64,000 nt of DNA from Pedobacter sp. PLR (GTDB lineage: Bacteria; Bacteroidota; Bacteroidia; Sphingobacteriales; Sphingobacteriaceae). This document shows positions 18,491 through 27,203 of the stretch, in pieces. Each line of letters begins with the position of its first letter. The stretch's first letter is position 1. The stretch lies in contig NZ_JAPIVQ010000001.1 in assembly GCF_026239675.1 (NCBI RefSeq), forward strand, positions 248,001-312,000, read 5' to 3'. Under the pieces are notes generated by a model that saw nothing but the letters and a program-made list of their open reading frames with translations, was not told where the DNA came from and did no database searches. The position numbers were made by a program, and so were the translations under genes.

Positions 18491-20089
18491 TTACAAACCT
18501 TCAACAAAGACCGGGGTCTCCGTTACGGTCATTTTTATAATCCCTCCTTTTGTAGGGACATCTTTAGGTGTCATGGTATCTGATCCTGGTTTTAGCTGAT
18601 GAATTCTGGCCATCTTTGCTTTACCTAAATCCAATTCATAAGTTTCCCTACGGTCTTTTTCATCAGGCACTAGTAAGACATACATTTTTTTTACGTTGTT
18701 GGTGTATACGTCTACAAATGGATCATCATTAATTGTTTTTTCATAGGTGTATTCACCCATCAATTTTCCGGTTTGAAGGAGATAATCGGCAGCAGGTCTG
18801 CGTTTGCCTTCATTTAATAACCCAGAGGTCCCAAAAGGAGTTTCCGAATCGGTTCCCGGAGCCATGATATCATAAGCCAGATAAAAGAATACCCGGTTTA
18901 CACCATGTCTGGCATACATTAATGAAGTTCTTAGAATCCAGTCTGCCTGAGTAATCAATACCGATTTTGCGCCTATAGGAATAGCTCGCTGAATACTTTT
19001 GCTATTTAGATCGTAACCAGTTTCTGTTGTCCATACTTCAATGTTACCACCTAGATTACGCGCATAATTGACAAAAGTATCTGCGATATCCGGCATATTA
19101 CCTAATTCCGGAGCAATCCCTCTTTTAGTGGAGTGAAATTTCGAGAACCAACCCGTATTATCATTGGAATAAAGATGATAGTTGATAATATCAAAGCACA
19201 AATCAACACTACCATCTGGTTTATATCCTCTATTCTCTTTACACCATTCTACAATTTCTTTGATATAGTTAATATCAGGTTTCGCAAGGCCTCCTATGAC
19301 TACCTGAATGTTTGGGTCAGCTGTTTTGGCTCCTACATATTTACCCATTTTACCTTTATTCCCATCATAAAAAGCGGATAGATTTGCAGCATATTCCCTT
19401 CCTGTTTGCTGAGCCTTTTGACCCTTCCACCATTTGTCCGGTTCATTATTACATTCTACATACTTCACCAGATCCAGACCTACTTTTACAGTATTAACGA
19501 CATCTCCATGCCATCTCGGTTTCTTATTTAAGACAATAACATTGGTATCAATATTTTTATTGGAGCCATATCGAGCTACAAACTGATAAATTGCTTTTGC
19601 CTGTGCCTCATAGGAGGCTGGTTTTTCGCGGTTAGTTCCATATTTTACAGCGACTACATCTACTTCACGCTCATTTGCCGGGTAGCTTTTGTAAAGCCAG
19701 TCAGGAACGTTTATCAGACAGGCCAGCATTACAATTCCTTCTTGTTTAGCTCTGGCATAAACGGCGTCATAGTTCCATCCTCCCCTTGTGGTAGGATTAA
19801 ATGAATAGATCCCAGGACTATCTTCCAGTTTTTCCCAATCCATATAATGCCTTACGGAAGAGAACGATTTCATCAGTTCCATCTTAGGTTCATATATCCT
19901 GCTCCCATCATTCGGGTTATTAGGATCCTGTAAAAAATCCCATTCGAAAGCGTTGATACCAAACAAATCTTTCATTTTCACCTTTTTACCGGTATCGATA
20001 GAATTTTCGGGGCGGTCGCTGTGGCAATCTGTTAAAGAGCATCCAAGGAATAAGAGAAGTACTAAGCGTAGAGCGTGAGATTTTTTCAT
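18491..20089 (-). CDS. Glycoside-hydrolase-like lipoprotein (clan GH-A fold)
   Basis: A 532-residue secreted protein. The N-terminus is a signal peptide with lipobox LTDC (Cys22). The body looks like a (beta/alpha)8 clan A glycosidase distantly related to GH39 or GH5: VECNNEPDKW near 212-221 carries the NEP acid/base Glu, and WTTETGYD near 355 offers the nucleophile Glu. SSVRHYMDWEKLEDSPG near the N-terminus is typical of these barrels. It lies 78 bases downstream of the GT14-like gene at 20168 on the same strand. Trimming or turnover of the exported polysaccharide is the probable role; the substrate cannot be predicted. Confidence 0.75.
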   Translation of the reverse strand: MKKSHALRLVLLLFLGCSLTDCHSDRPENSIDTGKKVKMKDLFGINAFEWDFLQDPNNPNDGSRIYEPKMELMKSFSSVRHYMDWEKLEDSPGIYSFNPTTRGGWNYDAVYARAKQEGIVMLACLINVPDWLYKSYPANEREVDVVAVKYGTNREKPASYEAQAKAIYQFVARYGSNKNIDTNVIVLNKKPRWHGDVVNTVKVGLDLVKYVECNNEPDKWWKGQKAQQTGREYAANLSAFYDGNKGKMGKYVGAKTADPNIQVVIGGLAKPDINYIKEIVEWCKENRGYKPDGSVDLCFDIINYHLYSNDNTGWFSKFHSTKRGIAPELGNMPDIADTFVNYARNLGGNIEVWTTETGYDLNSKSIQRAIPIGAKSVLITQADWILRTSLMYARHGVNRVFFYLAYDIMAPGTDSETPFGTSGLLNEGKRRPAADYLLQTGKLMGEYTYEKTINDDPFVDVYTNNVKKMYVLLVPDEKDRRETYELDLGKAKMARIHQLKPGSDTMTPKDVPTKGGIIKMTVTETPVFVEGL

Positions 20090-20167
20090 CGTTAATTTTT
20101 AGTTGGAAATTTTATATCGTTAATCTGACAGCCTTAATAAACAGCTGAAAAGGTAATAGGGTATACT

Positions 20168-21031
20168 TTACGCTTTAACGCCAACAAACTGATCTAACTG
20201 TTCCAAAATTTTAACGTTTACCTGATTATCAAATTTTCTGGCGTAAAACTTACCTGATGCTTTAATCAATTCAAAGTCGCTATCTGTTAAAATTCTAGGA
20301 TTAGGTCGCCCGCTTTCCCAGGAAATAAAACGTAAATTATCATTAATAACTTGATCCTTAAATGGAGAATTCATAATTATTGTAGCAATAATGAACTCAT
20401 CCGATCCCCATGTATATTGCATAAATCGTTCCAGTCTGGGATGGCTCTTCATAAACTCAACAATGTATGCTGCACAATCTGAAGGGATAGTCCACCAGGA
20501 CGAATCACTGCTCCCATAAAGTGGAATGGACAATGGAAAAGATCTTTTAGGCAGTACTTTATTAAAGATTCCCTGGATAAAATACTTCCCTTTAAATTTA
20601 AGGTCAGTAAAATGGTAAAGTTCAGCTCTTGTCACGGCATCTTTCCACCATAAAGCTTTAGGGTCCTGATCATAAGAGATAAAGCATTTTCCCGGATGTG
20701 TTGCATAAAGCTGATAAAGCTGATCTGCGGGTTTGATCAGGTAGTCCTGGCCACTCATCAGATTAATGAAACTATAGCTCTCGTTCTTTTTTAAGATTTC
20801 GGATAAGGAGCTCATAATGGCTCTTACAAAGGAGAAACCTCCCCAGTTACACAGCACGCGGTTAATGATCAGGCTAACCCCTTTCATACTTTCTAAATGC
20901 TCAAATTCTTTGATATCACTCTTAAGGTCCAAATGAATGTAAAAATGGAAATTAGGGTGATTCATCGCCTTAATCATCCGCTCTACCTGTCCTGAATTTT
21001 TATATGCCATTATTAAATGGGCAATCTTCAT
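20168..21031 (-). CDS. Core-2/I-branching-type glycosyltransferase (GT14 family), paralogue of 9122-9982
   Basis: A 287-residue protein of the Branch/GT14 family. It shares the whole layout of the protein at 9122: MKIAHLIMAYKNSGQVERMI, FYIHLDLKSD, INLMSGQDYLIKP, SSWWTIPSD and YTWGSDEFIIATII. This points to duplication and divergence within one glycan island rather than to chance. No signal peptide or membrane anchor is seen, so it acts in the cytoplasm. It heads a two-gene unit with the glycoside hydrolase lipoprotein downstream. The donor is unknown; GlcNAc is assumed from the family. Confidence 0.85.
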   Translation of the reverse strand: MKIAHLIMAYKNSGQVERMIKAMNHPNFHFYIHLDLKSDIKEFEHLESMKGVSLIINRVLCNWGGFSFVRAIMSSLSEILKKNESYSFINLMSGQDYLIKPADQLYQLYATHPGKCFISYDQDPKALWWKDAVTRAELYHFTDLKFKGKYFIQGIFNKVLPKRSFPLSIPLYGSSDSSWWTIPSDCAAYIVEFMKSHPRLERFMQYTWGSDEFIIATIIMNSPFKDQVINDNLRFISWESGRPNPRILTDSDFELIKASGKFYARKFDNQVNVKILEQLDQFVGVKA

Positions 21032-21628
21032 TATTTTCTAATTAAATAAACAGAATCGTACTATTGTTATGAATTGACCACCTCTTTTAATAATCTTCAA
21101 AATGCAACATTATCAACTTCTTAAAGCATCCTGTTTAACACATTTTGTGAGTACCAATATAACTATTGTTAGTTAACCCTCAAAGTTTGTATTTAAAAAA
21201 AACCAGGGGGATACTTCTTCAACTGTTCTATCCGTGATCATAATCATTTATCCGATGAAAATTCAGACGTATAAAAACATAGCCTCAGCAAATAGCTTGC
21301 AAAAATGAATCCAGAGATCAGGAGTAAGTCAACACCAGGCCATGTTCGCTTAAGACAGCTAAAAAATGCTAACCATTTCATAACTAGGTTTTGACGTCCA
21401 TCAAACACCTGATTAGTCATAGAAAAGTCATATATCAACTGCGCTAAATATTCCATATTTCTGAGAGACATGGGAAAAACATTCCCCACATTGAGGAAAA
21501 ACCCTTTTTACAATGGAGAAGCAGACCGGTTCAAAATGACCTGAAAAATACAATTACATTTGTTCATTGAAAAATACTTACAATTGCAGAAATAATAGGG
21601 GAACGATTATATAATCTTCAAAAAACTT
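21032..21628. other. Intergenic region between divergent genes, no convincing gene
   Basis: This 597-base A/T-rich stretch separates the divergent GT14-like (minus) and beta-helix lipoprotein (plus) genes. It must hold both promoters. A TTTG near 21558 followed about 17 bases later by TACAATTG is a weak promoter candidate for the gene at 21629. A minus-strand open frame of 81 codons (21489-21244, GTG start) has one hydrophobic segment but no recognisable homologue or ribosome site, so I do not call it a gene. Confidence 0.5.
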
Positions 21629-22954
21629 ATGAATGTAAAATACAAAATGCCACTTTTTATATTTGGTCTATTCGTCCTTATGGCATGTAAAAAAGGAGAC
21701 AATACTCCTCCTCCGGAAATTGAAGTTCTTCCTCCAACTACTACACCAATCCCACCCGATCCCACAGCTCCACCAAGCGATGTTCCCGCAGATGCAACCA
21801 TTATAGAACTTGGTCGCGGTGAAGGAGAAGAGCTCACTATTGATGGCGGAGCACTTAAAGTAACCTCGAATGCTTTTATTAAAATAAAAGGCGGAAGATA
21901 CAGTTCAATTGTCATTAAAAATATAACAGCCCCGGCAAACAGACCTTTCTTCATTAAAAATGATGGTATCGTAAAAATCACCAGCGTGATGCATACCAGC
22001 AACATTAACAATGTGATCATTTCCGGAGATAATGTATCCGGTGAGAAATACGGATTTCAATTTGAGAATATTAGTTTTCGTGCAATCATGATGGATGGTA
22101 AAATGAACGGTGTGACCATCAGAAACATGAGTTTCAAAAACGTAAGAGATTATGTAATTGCCGGAGAAAAGAACAACGGCGATAGTTTTGCCTATAAAGG
22201 AACAGCTGAAACCAGAACCGAAAATTTCAAAATCATTAACTGTCTGTTCGAAAACGCAGGATCCATTGCCTTTGGAGGGAACCTAAACAGTGATACCGGA
22301 GAAGATTCTGGTTTGTTTAAAAATGTAGAGATTGCTTACAACACCTTTATAAATAGTGCTGATGTCGGAACACTATGTTCATTTAGTAATGTTCAGGATT
22401 ACGACATCCATAACAATATAGTAAACAACATAAACGCTGCAAACAATAACCACAACGGTATATTCTACATGCAGGGTAACGGTAAATTCCATGACAATAA
22501 GCTCAGTAATTACCAGGGAAACTCTATTAGAATGTGGCTTTATTCAAGAGGAAGCACCCCTGCTACCAACGAGATTTACAACAATATTTGCTACAACACC
22601 AGAAAATACGGTGCCTTTGAATTACAGGCATTCGCCAGAAACATCTACCCGGGTAAGTCTACTTATGCAAATGCTAAAGTATACAACAATACCGCAGGTA
22701 AAATGAATACTTCTCATGACTTTGAAGGGCAGGTTCTTGACCTTTATAACACCTTTGGCAGCTTAGAGTATTACAACAATCTTGGTTTTGATTTAAACAG
22801 TAAAAAGAGCATCACCAACATGATTAATAATATGAGTGATACTAAGATTACAAGAGACACCAATAACAAATACCTGGCTACACAAGCTGAAGCCGTTTTT
22901 GACACCAATACCTTCCAATCTAAATATACCGGTATTGGCGCAGCCGCAATGTAA
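21629..22954 (+). CDS. Lipoprotein with right-handed parallel beta-helix
   Basis: A 441-residue secreted lipoprotein: signal peptide with lipobox LMAC (Cys20), then a Pro-rich linker (about 26-50, repeated PP and TPP), then a beta-helix built of repeats rich in N, I and V such as VTIRNMSFKNV, FKIINCLFENAG, VEIAYNTFINSA and YDIHNNIVNNI. This matches the fold of pectate lyases, epimerases and mannuronan-modifying enzymes, but no catalytic set can be assigned. It sits inside the glycan island and ends before a very strong terminator hairpin. Polysaccharide binding, lysis or epimerisation is inferred only from fold and neighbours. ATG 21647 is an alternative start. Confidence 0.75.
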   Translation: MNVKYKMPLFIFGLFVLMACKKGDNTPPPEIEVLPPTTTPIPPDPTAPPSDVPADATIIELGRGEGEELTIDGGALKVTSNAFIKIKGGRYSSIVIKNITAPANRPFFIKNDGIVKITSVMHTSNINNVIISGDNVSGEKYGFQFENISFRAIMMDGKMNGVTIRNMSFKNVRDYVIAGEKNNGDSFAYKGTAETRTENFKIINCLFENAGSIAFGGNLNSDTGEDSGLFKNVEIAYNTFINSADVGTLCSFSNVQDYDIHNNIVNNINAANNNHNGIFYMQGNGKFHDNKLSNYQGNSIRMWLYSRGSTPATNEIYNNICYNTRKYGAFELQAFARNIYPGKSTYANAKVYNNTAGKMNTSHDFEGQVLDLYNTFGSLEYYNNLGFDLNSKKSITNMINNMSDTKITRDTNNKYLATQAEAVFDTNTFQSKYTGIGAAAM

Positions 22955-23030
22955 AACAGAACATTCAGTCAGGACAAACAGCTGCTATATCAGTTGCTGA
23001 TTGCAACGCTGAATGAGTTTCAATATTAAT

Positions 23031-23077
23031 TATTAAAGAAATGAGCCCGATATTTTATCGGGCTCATTTCTTTAATA
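23031..23077. terminator. Strong bidirectional terminator hairpin
   Basis: A perfect 22-base inverted repeat (23031-23052 and 23056-23077) with a 3-base loop. The GC-rich core is flanked by A-rich and T-rich ends on both strands. It lies 76 bases after the beta-helix lipoprotein stop and before the convergent flippase gene, so it can stop transcription from both sides. Confidence 0.85.
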
Positions 23078-23234
23078 TCCTTTTTCAGTTCTATGAACGT
23101 AGGGTACTTCTTCCGATAGAACAACTGACTTTATGCCATAATGCTTCTTCAGACGGGCTTAATTCGAGATTATTGAGGATCTACATGCCGGAACTTACCG
23201 ATTGCTCTCCGGTAAATCTTAATAGATTTTAATT

Positions 23235-23271
23235 GTACAGGGATCGCGCCCCTGTACTGATGATCATCAGT
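23235..23271. repeat. Pair of adjoining palindromes
   Basis: An 8-base stem (23235-23242 with 23250-23257, 7-base loop) overlaps by two bases a perfect 16-base palindrome (23256-23271). They lie about 50 bases downstream of the flippase stop on the minus strand. They could act as a second terminator or be a remnant of a palindromic repeat element. Confidence 0.5.
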
Positions 23272-23319
23272 ATTACCAGGGAAATACTTCCATTTCACGT
23301 TTAAAACAAGAAAGAATGT

Positions 23320-24684
23320 TTAATTATTTAGAGCCTTGTCTCTATTGAATAGCGTAAAGTATATCTTCCTGACAAATAAAACGAGCTCTTTATACCCCAC
23401 GACATACATCCCCCAAAAGCTGAAATTATGAAATTTATTAAGCGGGAAGTAAGCAATAATAATAGCAACGATTACCGGAAAAACATCAGCTGCAGCAACT
23501 GCATAGACAGAATGAAAAATAGCTATTCCAACATAGTCTGCGGTTAAATTAACGGCAAGCATGATCAGCAACTTATAGAAGTTTATTTTAGGCAGGTGAA
23601 TTACATCGAGCCCTAAGGAGAAATAACGGTCAGCCGGGAATAAAATGGCCATAGTCATAAATATACGGAACAAATTAGGTGCCTCTGTATCCATATATTT
23701 GGCTCCACCAATCAATCCGATAATTGGCTCCGCGAAAATAATAGACACTACTGCAATTCCAAGGATACATATTGATAACATGCCGATCATTTTCTTCATC
23801 ACATACATCATCTCCGCTTTCTGGCCGTTGTTATAATAGGTAGAGAGACTTGGCATTCCTGAGGCTGCAAAACTCATTAGCGGGATCTCTATGATCTGCA
23901 TCAGTCTTCCTCCCAGATTGTAAACAGCCAGTGCTGAGGGCCCCAGAAAAAAGTTAATAAAAAAGGCATCGGTCACTCTAAACAAATTTGCGCTCAATCC
24001 TGATCCTACACTATACTTTCCAAAATGAAAAATCTCCATAAAGCAGGACCTTGTCATTTTTCTTATCGCTCCTACCCTTGTCCAGCCTAAGCATAACACA
24101 CATAAGCTGGCGATAAAATTTGAACCAATAAAAGTGAGTACAATGGAGGTCAGAGAAGCTTTTTTAAGAAAAATAAGCACAATTACTGTCCCGGTAAAAA
24201 ACACCTGATTAATCAGCCTGAGCCATAATAAACGATCAAAACGTTTATCTCCCTGCACTACCAGATTTGCCATAAACAATGGCAGCGTTGCTAAAGATAT
24301 CAATGAAAAATATTGCAGGAATAAGATCATTCCTTCATTGGTTATATAGGACGACAAGGAGAACGTTAACATATTCAACAGGATGCAGCATCCGGTGATG
24401 ATCAATGCAAAACACCAGGCAGAACCGATAACCTCGTCTGCACGCTCACGTGTGGTTCCGGAATAAAACTTAACAAAGGCTATGGTTAAAAAACCCGACC
24501 GAATGGTGTCTACTAAACCCCATATCATCATAAAGAAGACATATAACCCGATCTCTTTGACTGGTAGTGCCCGATACAAAATGGCAATGGTAACTACACC
24601 GAAAACGGCCATTACTCCATTCCCCAGTAAAGATTGAAAATGTATATTTTTAAAGGATGATAGTATCGTTTTTATAAAAGACAT
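23320..24684 (-). CDS. Wzx-like polysaccharide flippase (MOP superfamily)
   Basis: A 454-residue integral membrane protein with about 12-14 helices, of the oligosaccharidyl-lipid flippase/PST type. Early segments LLGNGVMAVFGVVTIAILYR and SVGSGLSANLFRVTDAFFIN near 230 fit the two MOP repeats, and LGPSALAVYNLGGRL follows. It should move undecaprenyl-linked repeat units across the inner membrane for the Wzy-type system at 37733-43745, though it is not in the same operon. It is preceded by the GT-C gene at 24853, with 168 bases between them. Confidence 0.88.
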   Translation of the reverse strand: MSFIKTILSSFKNIHFQSLLGNGVMAVFGVVTIAILYRALPVKEIGLYVFFMMIWGLVDTIRSGFLTIAFVKFYSGTTRERADEVIGSAWCFALIITGCCILLNMLTFSLSSYITNEGMILFLQYFSLISLATLPLFMANLVVQGDKRFDRLLWLRLINQVFFTGTVIVLIFLKKASLTSIVLTFIGSNFIASLCVLCLGWTRVGAIRKMTRSCFMEIFHFGKYSVGSGLSANLFRVTDAFFINFFLGPSALAVYNLGGRLMQIIEIPLMSFAASGMPSLSTYYNNGQKAEMMYVMKKMIGMLSICILGIAVVSIIFAEPIIGLIGGAKYMDTEAPNLFRIFMTMAILFPADRYFSLGLDVIHLPKINFYKLLIMLAVNLTADYVGIAIFHSVYAVAAADVFPVIVAIIIAYFPLNKFHNFSFWGMYVVGYKELVLFVRKIYFTLFNRDKALNN

Positions 24685-24852
24685 AAATATTAGTAGTGGC
24701 GCTTGATCTAAAACCTTAAATCATCCCATTCATTTCAAAGCTCTGAACAGGCAACTTTTAGGCCAGCTTTATAAAATCAGTCAGCCAATTAACAAAACTG
24801 ATTCACTAAAACTCCAGACCAAGTTAATTCATATTTTACAATAATTGCAGCT

Positions 24853-26439
24853 TTATTTGTCGTTTAATGTAATTAGGGAGATCTTTATATCAAAAGAATT
24901 ATAAACCTCTTCTTGCTTACCTATTGTAGAAAAATATTGAAGTAATTTTAGTGTTGGATCTGCGCCTTTTTCATAGTACCAGGCTGGTTGGTCGATACCA
25001 TCGCCAATATCAGTGCGATAATAATCATTATAAACAAACCAAACCCGCTTTTTTCCTTTAAATCCCTCAAAGTCGGACTTCAAACGGTTTAAATAACTAT
25101 CATAATTTTCTGAGACATGGCGATAGTCATTACCTTCAATCGCTTTATAATGGTTTGGATGAATTTTCTTATATACTTTGTATCCAGGAAGGTTATTCCA
25201 ATAGACATAGACCACATCCCCTGATTGAAATTTCTCTGCGACTTCCGCAAGACCTTCCTTTTGAAACGAGCGTTTATGGCCTAGAAACTCCTCTGGATAA
25301 AGTACAGATTTCATGGAATTGACGAACAACCCCGAACACAGCAGCAGGGTAAAAAAAAATCTAAAGGACTGATTATGAAAACGATTCATCAACCACAAAT
25401 AACCATTCACAACAAACAAAATGAGGATCGGGCTGATAAACACCCAGAATCGCTCTGTGAGTGGGTATAATTTTAATCCTGAGGCCAGAAACAGGAATAA
25501 AAAAGGAAAACACAGCACCAGGAAATCCTGGAGTCGTTTAAACAGAAACGCCACACCTAAAAACAACAAACCGAGTGGCAATACGACCAGCCACTTTACA
25601 TTCCAAAGGAATCCCAGCGGATAATCAAACAACCGGTACAGATTAACCGCATACCATTTTAAATCCTCCATGGAGCCTGGAGGGAGCGGCATAAAATTGC
25701 TATAAAAGTCAAACCACTCCACAATCCATTTAGATTCGGCATGCTTGTGGGTAAAATAGAGGTAATTAATGCCAAAACTGAGGAACCAAATCAGGAATGG
25801 AATACACTGTTTCAGGAATAATTCCCGGTCTTTTTTTATTATTCTATAAATGCTGAGTCCTGTCGCCATCCCGGCAAGTATAAAAACACTTGCATAAGAA
25901 AACCATAAAATCAGGGCACCCATGAAGCCCCAAAGCAAAAGATCAGGGTAAGTACTTTTGTGCTGGAACTTAATATAACTGTATAAAATCACCAGCGTAG
26001 CCAGCATTTCTGTCTGATATTGCTTCACTTCCACCGCATGAAAAACAAGTGGTGTAGCAAACGCTAAAATCCCTAAACCCAGTACAGCCCCCTTTTCATT
26101 CGTAAAATACCGGCAAACGGGAATAAATAAAAACAAGGAGAGGATTCCACAAATCAAAGAGAATAGCCGCAATGCCATTTCTCCTGTTCCAAAAACTGCT
26201 ACAAAAAAGCGGACAGTCCATAAAAAACCGATTGGTGCTTTTTGCTGATAATCCAAAGGTTTAGTGGCCAAATCCAGATAGTCCATCCTGATCAGACTGC
26301 TGGAAAGATAAATTTCATCCATCCATAGCGAGTGATTATAAAAAAAATGGTACAACCTTAGCACTATCCCTGAAATCAGAAATAAACACAACCAGACTTT
26401 ATAATTACTAAACAGGGTTCGCTTCATTTTAAGAACCAT
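24853..26439 (-). CDS. GT-C glycosyltransferase of the ArnT/PMT (GT39/GT83) type
   Basis: A 528-residue polytopic membrane protein. The first periplasmic loop carries the GT-C acidic motif in HSLWMDEIYLSSSL (Asp-Glu near 40). A series of about 11 helices covers roughly 70-385, followed by a soluble C-terminal domain of about 140 residues. Such enzymes use polyprenyl-phosphate sugars as donors on the periplasmic side. It is divergent from the HAD/UbiA/GMC cassette at 26504, with a 64-base gap, and that cassette could make its polyprenyl-phosphate donor. ATG 26427 is an alternative start (MKRTLF). Confidence 0.85.
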   Translation of the reverse strand: MVLKMKRTLFSNYKVWLCLFLISGIVLRLYHFFYNHSLWMDEIYLSSSLIRMDYLDLATKPLDYQQKAPIGFLWTVRFFVAVFGTGEMALRLFSLICGILSLFLFIPVCRYFTNEKGAVLGLGILAFATPLVFHAVEVKQYQTEMLATLVILYSYIKFQHKSTYPDLLLWGFMGALILWFSYASVFILAGMATGLSIYRIIKKDRELFLKQCIPFLIWFLSFGINYLYFTHKHAESKWIVEWFDFYSNFMPLPPGSMEDLKWYAVNLYRLFDYPLGFLWNVKWLVVLPLGLLFLGVAFLFKRLQDFLVLCFPFLFLFLASGLKLYPLTERFWVFISPILILFVVNGYLWLMNRFHNQSFRFFFTLLLCSGLFVNSMKSVLYPEEFLGHKRSFQKEGLAEVAEKFQSGDVVYVYWNNLPGYKVYKKIHPNHYKAIEGNDYRHVSENYDSYLNRLKSDFEGFKGKKRVWFVYNDYYRTDIGDGIDQPAWYYEKGADPTLKLLQYFSTIGKQEEVYNSFDIKISLITLNDK

Positions 26440-26503
26440 TAGTGAATATCAGTATATAAATAATAGAAATATGTTTAAATTTAACAAAATTAATCTCCTA
26501 TAG

Positions 26504-27202
26504 GTGAACAAGTTAGACTGGATAAATTTAAAAGCAATCATACTTGATGTGGATGGAACGCTGTACCATCAGTCGAAATTAAGAAAGAAAATGCTATTTC
26601 AGCTACTGAAATACTATTTATTCCAGCCTTTGCAAATCAAGGATCTTTTCATTTTATATCATTTCCGTAAGGAGCGTGAACAAATGGCCGGACATCAATA
26701 CGAGCACCTGGAAGAGGTGCAATACCAGATGTGTGCGGACAAATTAAATCTGCCTGTGAAGCGTATTAAATCAGTCATTTCAAAATGGATCTTAGAGGCT
26801 CCAAACAAATATCTAGCGGATTATATTTACCCGGGTTTGGTTCAATTCCTGCAATTAATGAGAAAAGAGGGGATTAAAATCGCGGTTTATTCCGATTATC
26901 CTGCTTCAAAAAAACTAGCCGCCATGCAGCTCCAGGTGGATCTGGTAGTCGCTTCTACAGATCCATGGGTGAACACCTTAAAACCAAAGCCTAAGGGGCT
27001 GTTTTATATCTTAAACACCTTAGAATACTCCGCCTCACAATGTGTTTTTATAGGCGACAGAGAAGAACTTGATGGTCGCTGCGCCATACAAGCAGGGATG
27101 CCCTTTCTTTTGATCAGCAGAAAAAGAAATGAAGCAGACCAATTTTATAATCAATTGATCGAAAGTTATACCACCTATAAAACAAGAAATAACGCAGGTT
27201 AA
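26504..27202 (+). CDS. HAD-superfamily phosphatase
   Basis: A 232-residue HAD hydrolase starting at GTG 26504. Motif I is LDVDGTLY (Asp15, Asp17), motif II YSDYPASKK near 130, the motif III Lys lies in LKPKPKG, and motif IV is IGDREELDGR near 182. A helical cap sits between motifs I and II. The stop is followed after 1 base by the UbiA gene, so they are coupled. In the mycobacterial decaprenyl-phosphoryl-arabinose route a phosphatase removes the 5-phosphate left by the UbiA enzyme; this HAD could do the same. That role is inference from position. Confidence 0.85.
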   Translation: MNKLDWINLKAIILDVDGTLYHQSKLRKKMLFQLLKYYLFQPLQIKDLFILYHFRKEREQMAGHQYEHLEEVQYQMCADKLNLPVKRIKSVISKWILEAPNKYLADYIYPGLVQFLQLMRKEGIKIAVYSDYPASKKLAAMQLQVDLVVASTDPWVNTLKPKPKGLFYILNTLEYSASQCVFIGDREELDGRCAIQAGMPFLLISRKRNEADQFYNQLIESYTTYKTRNNAG

Positions 27203-27203
27203 G

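Larger units (their letters stand above)
22955..23319. other. Intergenic region with three palindromes between convergent genes
   Basis: These 365 bases lie between two convergent genes. They contain a 22-base perfect hairpin, an 8-base stem, and a 16-base palindrome, listed separately. A 63-codon plus-strand frame at 23041 begins inside the terminator stem and shows no coding features, so I reject it. Nothing else is recognised. Confidence 0.5.

Noticed and set aside
21244..21489. 81-codon minus-strand frame in the intergenic gap
   Set aside because: GTG start, no ribosome site, no family recognised; kept only as a weak observation.
23041..23232. 63-codon plus-strand frame
   Set aside because: It starts inside the perfect terminator stem and has no coding character.
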